In this document: positions 18,368 to 26,150 of the stretch, one piece after another
How positions within the stretch are numbered: the stretch's first letter is position 1
How the letters are laid out: every line of letters begins with the position of its first letter
Assembly: GCA_013297745.1 (NCBI GenBank)
Contig: JAAFIM010000010.1
Span: forward strand, 1-64,000
Reading direction: 5' to 3'
Source: Chitinophagales bacterium
GTDB taxonomy: Bacteria > Bacteroidota > Bacteroidia > Chitinophagales > Saprospiraceae
DNA length: 64,000 nucleotides
Made by a program: the position numbers and the translations under genes
Notes under the pieces: model-generated
What the model was told of the DNA's origin: nothing
What the model saw: the letters and a program-made list of their open reading frames with translations, nothing else
Database searches by the model: none

Positions 18368-19225
18368 ATGAATTCTACCCCTGAAACTAAGCTATCTGTG
18401 CTGGTTATAGAACCCTCAAAAGGGGTTTTCAACCTTAATTTTCGCGAGTTGTACGCTTATCGCGAACTGCTTTGGACGCTGACTTACCGCGATTTGCGCG
18501 TGCGTTATGCCCAAACCGTGATAGGCGCGCTGTGGGCTTTGCTCAATCCACTGTTTACCCTTTTGATATTGGCTTTTGTGTTTGGGGTGGTGGCCAAAGT
18601 GGATACTGGACAAAACGCGGCTGGACAACCCATTCCCCATTTGCTCTACACAGTGGCGGGGATGGCGGGCTGGGCTTATTTCGCCTCTTTATTCTCCGAA
18701 GCGGGAACATCCATTATCGGCGCGCAGGGAATGGTGAAAAAAATCTATTTTCCTCGCCTAATCATTCCTTTATCTAAAGCGGCGACAGCTTTTATTGACT
18801 TTGCTATAGTGCTGGGATTTATGGTGGTGTTGATGATTTATTACGGATTTTCGCCCACAGCCAATTTTGTATTTTTCCCCCTGTTTGTGATAATTGCGAT
18901 AGTATCGGGTTTGGCTGGGGGAATATGGATGAGCGCGCTAACGATACGTTTTAGAGATTTTCAACACGTTACCCCTTTCATATTGAGGTTGGGAATGTAC
19001 GCGACCCCTATAGCTTACCCTGCTGCTGCTGTGCCCGAAAAATACCAAATTTTATTCTATTTCAACCCTATGGCGGGAGTGGTAGAGGGAATGCGCTGGT
19101 CTTTGTTGGGTGGTGCGCCTTTGCATTGGTATTCGTATATTTCTTTCGCAGCTATAGCGTTGATGCTGCTTTTGGGACTTTTCTACTTCAAAAAAGTGGA
19201 GAAAATAATGGCAGATATTTTATAA
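18368..19225 (+). CDS. ABC-2 type polysaccharide export permease (Wzm/KpsM-like)
   Basis: The 285-residue inner-membrane protein has a cytoplasmic N-terminal amphipathic stretch (LNFRELYAYRELLWTLTYRDLRVRYAQT) and about six membrane segments. LLNPLFTLLILAFVFG, the internal GMAGWAYFASLF, and the conserved RFRDFQHVTPFILRLGMY(A)TPI loop identify the ABC-2 polysaccharide/polyol-phosphate exporter family. With the ATPase 37 bp downstream it forms the transporter that moves a completed lipid-linked glycan across the inner membrane. It is the first gene of the export/synthesis operon. Confidence 0.92.
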   Translation: MNSTPETKLSVLVIEPSKGVFNLNFRELYAYRELLWTLTYRDLRVRYAQTVIGALWALLNPLFTLLILAFVFGVVAKVDTGQNAAGQPIPHLLYTVAGMAGWAYFASLFSEAGTSIIGAQGMVKKIYFPRLIIPLSKAATAFIDFAIVLGFMVVLMIYYGFSPTANFVFFPLFVIIAIVSGLAGGIWMSALTIRFRDFQHVTPFILRLGMYATPIAYPAAAVPEKYQILFYFNPMAGVVEGMRWSLLGGAPLHWYSYISFAAIALMLLLGLFYFKKVEKIMADIL

Positions 19226-19262
19226 AAAGGGGTCTAAATCCAAACTTATTCACAAAAAAACA

Positions 19263-20480
19263 ATGTCGGAAATAGCCGTAAAAATAGAAAATTTGTCCAA
19301 ACAGTTTCAAATGGCTGGCAGTGGTAGCTTGCGCGAGACATTAGCTGGCTTATTCTCCAAAAAAGAGAAAAAAGAAGAGTTTTGGGCGTTAAAAAATTTC
19401 TCTCTTGAGATAAAAAAGGGGGAAATTATGGGCGTTGTGGGCAAAAATGGAGCGGGTAAAAGTACTTTGCTCAAAATTTTGTCCCGCATCACCGAACCCA
19501 CGAGCGGTAAAGCCACTTTGTACGGTCGGGTTACTTCGCTTTTAGAAGTGGGAACTGGTTTTCACCCCGAACTCACAGGGCGCGAGAATATATTCTTGAA
19601 CGGCTCTATTCTGGGGATGACAAGGGTAGAAATTCGCCAAAAATTTGATGAAATAGTAGAATTTTCTGGCGTGGGGAAATTTTTGGATACGCCCGTCAAA
19701 CATTATTCTTCTGGTATGTATGTGCGGTTGGCTTTTGCGGTGGCTGCGCACTTGGAGGCTGAAATTTTGATTTTGGACGAGGTTTTGGCGGTGGGCGATG
19801 CAGAGTTTCAGCGCAAATGCTTGGGCAAAATGAACGAAATAGCCAACGATGGGCGCACGGTGATTTTTGTTAGCCACAATTTGGGCGCGGTTCGCTCGCT
19901 TTGTACGGCAGCTTGTCTAATCCAACAGGGGCAATTGATACTCACGGGTAGTACGGACGAGGTTTTACAAACTTATTTCAACAATAACTTGGGCGAAAAA
20001 GCCTCTTTTCACCGCTTTATCAACAGTTATCAAAACCAAACCTTAACCCTGCGCCCTACCGAATTGGCTGTAGTGGTCAATGGGGAAATCAGCGGGTTGA
20101 TGGAAATGGGCGATGATTTGGCTTTTGATGTGGGGTTTGAAGCTGACGCGCCCGTTAGCCAAATTTACTTGAGCGTGGTGCTGACTTCTACCGTTTTTGG
20201 GGATTTTTTGCACTCCAGCACACACTTTTTGCCCACGTTCCGATTTCCACAACCGACCCAAAAGGGGAAAGTTCGGATAAATTTTGGTCGTTTGCAGCTT
20301 ATCACGGGGCGATTTATAGCCTCTTTTTGGGTGGGCGCGGCGGTCAATTCGGTGGAAGTTTTGACTGAAGCCTTGCATTTTGAAATACAGGAAAAAGATG
20401 TGTGGGGAACGGGCAAACTCTCGCCCAGAGTGAGTTCTATGTGGTGGGATACGCCTTTTGAGTTGTTGGAAAATAGCTGA
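19263..20480 (+). CDS. ABC transporter ATPase for polysaccharide export with C-terminal glycan-recognition-type domain (Wzt-like)
   Basis: The 405-residue cytoplasmic ATPase energises the upstream permease. Walker A GKNGAGKST lies near residue 60, the Wzt/TagH landmark LLEVGTGFHPELTGREN near 95, the signature YSSGMYVRLAF near 140, Walker B ILDEVLAVGD near 165, and the H-loop VSHN near 205. Residues from about 245 to 405 form an extra beta-rich domain (LTLRPTELAVVVNG, DLAFDVGFEADAP) placed like the Wzt C-terminal domain that reads the capped non-reducing end of the glycan. A methyltransferase gene further down would fit such capping. This last link is inference. Confidence 0.92.
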   Translation: MSEIAVKIENLSKQFQMAGSGSLRETLAGLFSKKEKKEEFWALKNFSLEIKKGEIMGVVGKNGAGKSTLLKILSRITEPTSGKATLYGRVTSLLEVGTGFHPELTGRENIFLNGSILGMTRVEIRQKFDEIVEFSGVGKFLDTPVKHYSSGMYVRLAFAVAAHLEAEILILDEVLAVGDAEFQRKCLGKMNEIANDGRTVIFVSHNLGAVRSLCTAACLIQQGQLILTGSTDEVLQTYFNNNLGEKASFHRFINSYQNQTLTLRPTELAVVVNGEISGLMEMGDDLAFDVGFEADAPVSQIYLSVVLTSTVFGDFLHSSTHFLPTFRFPQPTQKGKVRINFGRLQLITGRFIASFWVGAAVNSVEVLTEALHFEIQEKDVWGTGKLSPRVSSMWWDTPFELLENS

Positions 20481-20494
20481 TTTATACCAAAATA

Positions 20495-21109
20495 ATGATA
20501 GAATTTTTAAAAAACATAGCCCGCCGCATCTTGGGCAGACCCATTCCCAAACCCGCTGAAGATTTAAGCCGCTTTATCCAAATAGGGCAAGAATGTCGCA
20601 CCGAAGGGCTAAAATTGCAGTTGCGTATTCCTCAAGAGGGGAAAAATTTCGCTAAAATTGGCAATCAGAGCGTTATCAACGCCAACTTTGTGTTTGAAAA
20701 ACAGAGTGGGGAAATCAGCGTTGGCAGTCGCAGTTTTATAGGCGGTTGCACTTTTATCTGTATTGATAGGATAGAAATTGGCGATGATGTGATGTTCGCT
20801 TGGGGCAGTACGATTATGGATAATAACGCCCATTCGCTGGTTTGGGAAGAGCGGCAAAACGATGTTTTGGATTGGAAACGGGGTTTGGACGAGGGCAAAA
20901 CGGGTTTTTATAAAAATTGGAACGGGGTAAGACACGCGCCGATTATTATCAAAAATAAAGCTTGGATTGGTTTCAACTGTATCATCCTCAAAGGGGTAAC
21001 TATAGGCGAGGGCGCGGTCGTGGGGGCTGGGAGTGTGGTTACTGAAAGCGTTCCCGATTATGCTGTAGTGGCTGGAAATCCCGCCAAAATAGTAAAATAT
21101 ACCAAATAA
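20495..21109 (+). CDS. Left-handed beta-helix acyltransferase (hexapeptide-repeat family)
   Basis: The 204-residue product has hexapeptide repeats ([IV]-G-x-x-x-x) from about residue 60. IEIGDDVMFAWGSTI is followed by a His in NNAHSLVWEERQ and then AWIGFNCIILKGVTIGEGAVVGAGSVVTESVPDYAVVAGNPAKIV, the classic end of O-acetyltransferases of the WbbJ/Vat type. It most likely transfers an acetyl group from acetyl-CoA to a sugar of the surface glycan. It lies 14 bp after the Wzt-like gene and belongs to the same transcript. Confidence 0.88.
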   Translation: MIEFLKNIARRILGRPIPKPAEDLSRFIQIGQECRTEGLKLQLRIPQEGKNFAKIGNQSVINANFVFEKQSGEISVGSRSFIGGCTFICIDRIEIGDDVMFAWGSTIMDNNAHSLVWEERQNDVLDWKRGLDEGKTGFYKNWNGVRHAPIIIKNKAWIGFNCIILKGVTIGEGAVVGAGSVVTESVPDYAVVAGNPAKIVKYTK

Positions 21110-21145
21110 AATTTTGTAAAAACTCTATTTTTTAAATAAATATAA

Positions 21146-22000
21146 ATGACTTGGCACGAAACTATAGCTTATATTCGCCAACAGCCCGAATTTGCCAACT
21201 TGGTGCAATTAGCTTATTTTGATGCGGATTTGCCCGCTAATGTGAGCCGATTTGCTGCCACTTCCGAGTTTTTGGAAACTAAAAAACTGCTACAAAAATT
21301 TGCCCCGAATGGGAAAAAATTATTGGATATAGGCGCGGGTAATGGCGTATCTTCAGTTAATTTTGCCCTTTTGGGTTATGAAGTTACCGCCTTAGAACCT
21401 GACCTTAGCGATACTGTAGGCGCGGGTGCTGTAGCGTTATTAAAACAACATTATAATCTGTCTAATTTAGAAATAGTTAGCGATTATGCCGAAAATATAG
21501 CTTTCCCCAAAGATTATTTTGATATTGTGTATATTCGCCAAGCTGTGCATCACGCCCACGATTTAACCCAATTTATAGCTCAAGCTGCGCGCGTTTTGCG
21601 CCCTGGAGGGTTGTTGCTGACTGTGCGCGACCACGTGATTTGGGATGAAAAGGATAAACAATGGTTTTTGGAAAATCATCCCTTGCATAAATTTTACGGG
21701 GGAGAAAATGCGTTCCAACTGTCTGAATATCAACAAGCTATGAAAAACGCTGGGTTGGAAATTCGCCACAGTTTCGCCCATTTTGATACAGCGATTAACT
21801 ATTTTCCCGCGAATGGGGAGTTGATAGAACGCTCGCGCCCGCATCAAAAAACTATAGAAAGTTGGGAAAATGGTGTTTTGATAAAAATTCCCTTTCTCAA
21901 TCGCTTGGTGCGTCGTTATGTTTTCTCTCGTTATGGAAAGCGTTTTGATGAAAAACAAATCGCTGGGCGTTTGTACAGCTTTGTAGCAATAAAGAAATGA
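21146..22000 (+). CDS. Class I SAM-dependent methyltransferase
   Basis: A 284-residue Rossmann-fold methyltransferase. Motif I is LLDIGAGNG (about residues 57-65), the acidic end of strand 2 is ALEPD, motif II/post II is YFDIVYIRQAVHHAHD, and VLRPGGLLLTVRD follows. The N-terminal part, with FEVxx-type hydrophobic helices, and the C-terminal lid (RPHQKTIESWENG) are family-specific. Placed between an acyltransferase and an epimerase in a glycan locus, it may methylate a sugar residue or cap the chain. The substrate is not evident. Confidence 0.85.
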   Translation: MTWHETIAYIRQQPEFANLVQLAYFDADLPANVSRFAATSEFLETKKLLQKFAPNGKKLLDIGAGNGVSSVNFALLGYEVTALEPDLSDTVGAGAVALLKQHYNLSNLEIVSDYAENIAFPKDYFDIVYIRQAVHHAHDLTQFIAQAARVLRPGGLLLTVRDHVIWDEKDKQWFLENHPLHKFYGGENAFQLSEYQQAMKNAGLEIRHSFAHFDTAINYFPANGELIERSRPHQKTIESWENGVLIKIPFLNRLVRRYVFSRYGKRFDEKQIAGRLYSFVAIKK

Positions 22001-22013
22001 TTTGCAATTATTT

Positions 22014-22913
22014 ATGAATATACTCGTTATCGGCTCGCAGGGTTTTATCGGGCAGAATTTAACCCGATTTTTAGAAAATACGCCCAATTATCGCGTGCAT
22101 AAAGCGGATATTTTATCCCTATCTTTGCCCAATTATTCGCAAATCAGCCCCCAAAATACGGATTTCAGTCTTATTTTTGCCAATCAAAAGTTTGATTTTT
22201 GTATCAATTGTGCTGGTGCTGCCAACGTTTCCCGCTCGTTTCAGGTGCCTGTAGCCGATTTTCAACTTAATGCTACCCACGTGGCGACTTTGTTGGAAAA
22301 TATACGCGTTTGGCAGCCCGAATGTGGTTTTATCAACTTATCCAGTGCGGCGGTTTACGGCAATCCCGACCAAATTCCTGTAGCAGAAAACGCTGATATT
22401 CAACCCCTTTCGCCTTACGGTTTTCATAAAAAAATGGCTGAAATGCTCTGTCAAGAGTACGCGCAATGTTTTGGGTTGAAAACTGCCTCTTTGCGCATTT
22501 TCTCCGCTTTTGGCGAGGGTTTGCAGAAGCAACTGTTTTGGGATATTTATCAAAAAACGCTGACCAATCCTGAAGAAATTTTGCTGTTTGGAACGGGGGA
22601 CGAAAGTCGCGACTTTATCTATGTGGAAGATTTATGCCGCGCTATAGTTTTGATTATCAATAATTTAGAACTTTACGGGCAGGCTATAAATGTAGCCAAT
22701 GGGGAGGAGATTTTTATAAAAGATGCCGTCCAGATTTTTTTAACGAAGCTAAATTATCGGGGCGGGGTCAAATTTAACGGACAAACTCGCGTTGGCGACC
22801 CTTTACGCTGGCGGGCTGATATTAGCCAACTGCAACGATTAACTTATCAACCTTCTTTTGATTTGAAAGCAGGTTTATCCAATTATGTAAAATGGCTGAA
22901 AAAATTAAATTAG
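22014..22913 (+). CDS. NAD-dependent epimerase/dehydratase (SDR family)
   Basis: The start is taken at ATG 22014 (MNILVIGSQGFIGQNL) because the TTG at 22002 adds only a few residues. The 299-residue product shows the extended-SDR NAD motif GSQGFIG, the catalytic Ser in LSSAAVYGNP and the Tyr-x3-Lys pair in YGFHK. It also has the typical FGTGDESRDFIYVEDL and VANGEE segments. It would interconvert or modify an NDP-sugar for the locus. Exact activity is unclear. The gene begins 13 bp after the methyltransferase and overlaps the next gene by 22 bp. Confidence 0.88.
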   Translation: MNILVIGSQGFIGQNLTRFLENTPNYRVHKADILSLSLPNYSQISPQNTDFSLIFANQKFDFCINCAGAANVSRSFQVPVADFQLNATHVATLLENIRVWQPECGFINLSSAAVYGNPDQIPVAENADIQPLSPYGFHKKMAEMLCQEYAQCFGLKTASLRIFSAFGEGLQKQLFWDIYQKTLTNPEEILLFGTGDESRDFIYVEDLCRAIVLIINNLELYGQAINVANGEEIFIKDAVQIFLTKLNYRGGVKFNGQTRVGDPLRWRADISQLQRLTYQPSFDLKAGLSNYVKWLKKLN

Positions 22914-24052
22914 GTTTATTTTATCAAAATTACGAAAATTGGGCTGGAGGGACTTATTATGTGCAAAATTTGCTGTTGGCTTTGTGCAATTTGCCCGCCG
23001 ATTTGCAACCTGAAGTGCATATTTTATCCGATAAAAGAGCTGATTTTGAAGAAATTAAGCAGTTGTCAAATTATCCTGATTTAAAATATCAAAACACGGT
23101 TATCACTTTACCTTTATGGAAAAGAGCCGTTAATAAACTGTTTCGCCCTTTTATAAAGCGCAATTTTTTTGAACTTAGGCCTGTTTTAGATGTAGTTTTT
23201 CCCCTACAAGGGGCTAAATTTATGTATTATACTGAACTTTCTAAGCATAGAGTTTTTTGGATTCCTGATTTTCAAGAAGAGCATTTGCCCCACTTTTTTA
23301 ACGAGCGAGAATTGGCGGATAGACGAGATATTAGGGCTTGGATTTGTGAACGTATGCCTTTTTTGGTCTTGAGTAGCGAAGCGGCTAAAGTAGATTTTCA
23401 ACAATTTTATGGGCAAAAAGCCATTTGTAAAGTTTTTGTTCTGCCTTTTGCGGTAACGCATAATCAAGTTTATAAAAATTTGAATATCAACCACTTGCGG
23501 GATAAGTTTAAACTACCTGAAGCGTATTTTTTCGCCCCCAATCAATTTTGGCAACATAAAAATCAGCAGCTTATTTTAGATGCTTTATTGCTATTGAAAA
23601 AAGAAAATATACAGGCGCACGTGGCTTTTTCGGGCAAAGAGTATGATTTTAGAAATCCAGACTATACCCAAAATTTGAAAAAATTTGTACAAGAAAATGG
23701 ATTAGAAAGTTATTGCTCTTTTTTAGGTTTTATAGATAGAAACGAACAATTGCAATTGTTGCAACATTCAAGGGCTGTGTTGCAGCCTTCGCTTTTTGAG
23801 GGCTGGAGCACTGTTGTAGAAGATGCAAAATCGGCTAATCAGTACGTTTTGGCTTCAGATTTGGCTGTGCATAAAGAACAATTAACCCAAAATGTGGCTT
23901 TTATTGACCCACACGATGCTCAAGGTTTAGCTAATTTGTTGCAAAAATATATAAATGAAAAACCTACGATAGAAATTGTTGATTATCAACAAAATATAAG
24001 CGCATTTGCCCAAAATTTTATCCAAATTCTAACCCAAATCACCACAAAATAA
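22892..24052 (+). CDS. Glycosyltransferase, family 4 type (GT-B fold)
   Basis: The 386-residue product shows the GT-B C-terminal hallmarks: FAPNQFWQHKNQQLILDAL, CSFLGFIDRNEQLQLLQHSRAVLQPSLFEGWSTVVEDAKSA with the E-x7-E-like nucleotide-sugar site, and a variable N-terminal acceptor domain (GTYYVQNLLLAL). It transfers a sugar to the growing lipid-linked glycan at the cytoplasmic face. The start codon lies inside the end of the epimerase gene, a sign of translational coupling. Donor and linkage are not predictable here. Confidence 0.88.
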   Translation: MAEKIKLGLFYQNYENWAGGTYYVQNLLLALCNLPADLQPEVHILSDKRADFEEIKQLSNYPDLKYQNTVITLPLWKRAVNKLFRPFIKRNFFELRPVLDVVFPLQGAKFMYYTELSKHRVFWIPDFQEEHLPHFFNERELADRRDIRAWICERMPFLVLSSEAAKVDFQQFYGQKAICKVFVLPFAVTHNQVYKNLNINHLRDKFKLPEAYFFAPNQFWQHKNQQLILDALLLLKKENIQAHVAFSGKEYDFRNPDYTQNLKKFVQENGLESYCSFLGFIDRNEQLQLLQHSRAVLQPSLFEGWSTVVEDAKSANQYVLASDLAVHKEQLTQNVAFIDPHDAQGLANLLQKYINEKPTIEIVDYQQNISAFAQNFIQILTQITTK

Positions 24053-24069
24053 TCATTTAAAAATATACT

Positions 24070-25164
24070 ATGATTTTTGGAAATATCATCCAACTCCCGC
24101 GCTTTCCAGAGGGTAAAACAGGATTTCCTTGGAATCAGGAAGTGCCGCCCCCAAGTTATCAATATGATAAAGATTACTACCCCAAAATTTCTATTATAAC
24201 TCCCTCATACAATCAAGGGCAATACATAGAGCAGACGATTCGTTCCGTACTGTTGCAAAATTATCCCAACCTGGAGTATATTGTTATAGACGGCGGCAGT
24301 ACAGACAACACGGTGGAGATATTGAAAAAATACGATAAATTTATCACCTATTGGGTTTCTGAAAAAGACAACGGGCAAAGCGACGCTATCAACAAAGGTA
24401 TAGCCCAAGCCACAGGGCAGATTTTCAACTGGTTGAACAGTGATGATTATTATGCAGCCAACGCGCTCAAAACCATAGGGGAATTGTTCGCTAAACACCA
24501 GCCGAAAATTGTCTGTACCCAAACTTATTACATGCAAAGCGATGAAACGCTAATTGCTACTAATGCTTTTACGCCGATACACAAAACTTTATTGCAAACT
24601 ATAGGGCAAGCTACCATCAACCAACCAGGGATGTTTTTTGATTTGGAGCGGATTAAACGGTTGGGCGGGGTGAATGAATTGCTGCATTTTGCTATGGATT
24701 GGGAACTTTGGTTGCGCTATCTGCTCATTTTTGGGCAAGAGAATATCGTTTGCGACGAAAGTATAGTGGCTTATTTTCGTTTGCACGAACAATCCAAAAC
24801 TACACAGGAACAGGATAAAGAAGAATCTGGTTTCTTGGTAGAAGTTTGGCGCGCTTATCACCGCATCGCACAGATGGCAGAGGATAAAGTGCTGTTGGAA
24901 AAGCTGAAAAAGTTTAATTTTGAACCGAATGATGCTTACCGATTAGATTTGCAAAATACCCAACATCCCAAAGCGTTTTTGTCGCAGGTGGTTTATGTGC
25001 ATTTTTACGAGAAAGTGCTAAAAGCTTTCTATCGCCAACATTATAAAAAAGCCAATTTCTACTCCAAACTGATTGATAAATCAAAACTGCCCATCAATTT
25101 GCAGAAGGATTTGGCGTATTTGCGCAGGCGTATTTTTTTCAAAAAATGGTTTTCCAAATTTTAG
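24070..25164 (+). CDS. Glycosyltransferase family 2
   Basis: The 364-residue GT-A enzyme has its nucleotide-binding start at SIITPSYNQGQYIEQTI (about residue 40), VIDGGSTDNTVEILKKY, and a metal-binding DxD-like LNSDDYYA near residue 123. Further support is the acceptor-side MDWELWLRYLL motif. About 40 residues precede the fold (FPWNQEVPPPSYQYDKDYYP), as in many Bacteroidota GT2 enzymes with a WNxE-type N terminus. It follows the GT4 gene by 17 bp in the same operon. Confidence 0.9.
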   Translation: MIFGNIIQLPRFPEGKTGFPWNQEVPPPSYQYDKDYYPKISIITPSYNQGQYIEQTIRSVLLQNYPNLEYIVIDGGSTDNTVEILKKYDKFITYWVSEKDNGQSDAINKGIAQATGQIFNWLNSDDYYAANALKTIGELFAKHQPKIVCTQTYYMQSDETLIATNAFTPIHKTLLQTIGQATINQPGMFFDLERIKRLGGVNELLHFAMDWELWLRYLLIFGQENIVCDESIVAYFRLHEQSKTTQEQDKEESGFLVEVWRAYHRIAQMAEDKVLLEKLKKFNFEPNDAYRLDLQNTQHPKAFLSQVVYVHFYEKVLKAFYRQHYKKANFYSKLIDKSKLPINLQKDLAYLRRRIFFKKWFSKF

Positions 25165-25169
25165 CGTAA

Positions 25170-26120
25170 ATGGTTGATAATCCGCTCGTTTCGGTGGTTA
25201 TGCCCGCTTATAATGCTGCTGCTTATATTGATGAAGCTGTAGAAAGTATGCTGGCGCAAACTTATCAAAATTGGGAATTGCTAATCGCCGATGACGCTTC
25301 CACCGACAATACTAAAGCCGTTTTGGGAAAATACCAAGACCCGCGAATTTTGTTCTTTCACAACGGAAAAAATTTGGGCTATCAATCCACTTGCAACAAA
25401 CTGTTCGCGCTCTGCAAGGGCGATTTTATCACCTTTTTGGATGCCGACGATTATTGCCCAGCCAACCGCTTGAGCCTACTTTTAGCCCCTTTTGCCCAAA
25501 ATCCAAACTTGGGAATGGTGGGTTCTGCGTATCATATCGTCGATAATGACAAAAATTTGATAGATACGGTGTATAAACCGCTCACTTATGCGGAAATTCG
25601 TGAGCATTTGCCCAAAGAAAGCGCGTTTTGTGGCGCAACGATTATGTTCAGCCGCCGAGTTTATGAAACTGTGGGCGGTTATCGCGATTTTTTCAAAAAT
25701 TATGCTTATCAAGATTACGATTGGTCTTATTGTATAGCTGATAAGTTTGAAAGTATCAATTTGGCCGAGCCCTTGTATTCGTACAGACAAAGCCCAGAAA
25801 GCAATTCTAAAAAAATCTCCGCACAGCGTTTTGTAAGTGATAAAATTGTGCAATATCTTGGCAATCAACGCGCTACACAGGGCAAAGACGATATAGAAAC
25901 CCAAAATTTAACCGCGCTTAACGCTTTTGTACAAAAATTATTAGCACCTTTTGAAGCTGATACTTCGCTGATTTATAGACAATATGCGGCTGTGTTTATG
26001 TACAATAAACTGTATAAAAAGGCTAAAAATGCGGCTTGGCAGGCGATAAAATTAAACCCAACCCAGCTTATTAATTATAGAACTTGGTTTTATTGTTTTA
26101 GAAAATCGCTGTTCAAATAA
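25170..26120 (+). CDS. Glycosyltransferase family 2
   Basis: The 316-residue GT-A enzyme begins directly with VSVVMPAYNAAAYIDEAV, followed by ADDASTDNT and the metal site LDADDYCP near residue 92. The acceptor region contains GGYRDFFKNYAYQDYDWSYCI. The start codon lies 5 bases behind the preceding glycosyltransferase stop, so translation is probably coupled. With the other two transferases, the locus would build at least a three-linkage repeating unit unless further transferases lie elsewhere. Confidence 0.9.
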   Translation: MVDNPLVSVVMPAYNAAAYIDEAVESMLAQTYQNWELLIADDASTDNTKAVLGKYQDPRILFFHNGKNLGYQSTCNKLFALCKGDFITFLDADDYCPANRLSLLLAPFAQNPNLGMVGSAYHIVDNDKNLIDTVYKPLTYAEIREHLPKESAFCGATIMFSRRVYETVGGYRDFFKNYAYQDYDWSYCIADKFESINLAEPLYSYRQSPESNSKKISAQRFVSDKIVQYLGNQRATQGKDDIETQNLTALNAFVQKLLAPFEADTSLIYRQYAAVFMYNKLYKKAKNAAWQAIKLNPTQLINYRTWFYCFRKSLFK

Positions 26121-26150
26121 ACTGTTAAAAACTATAACCGAAAATAAACT

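Noticed and set aside
21563-22087. 174-codon minus-strand ORF across the methyltransferase/epimerase junction
   Set aside because: It runs antisense through two well-supported genes and has no recognisable domain.
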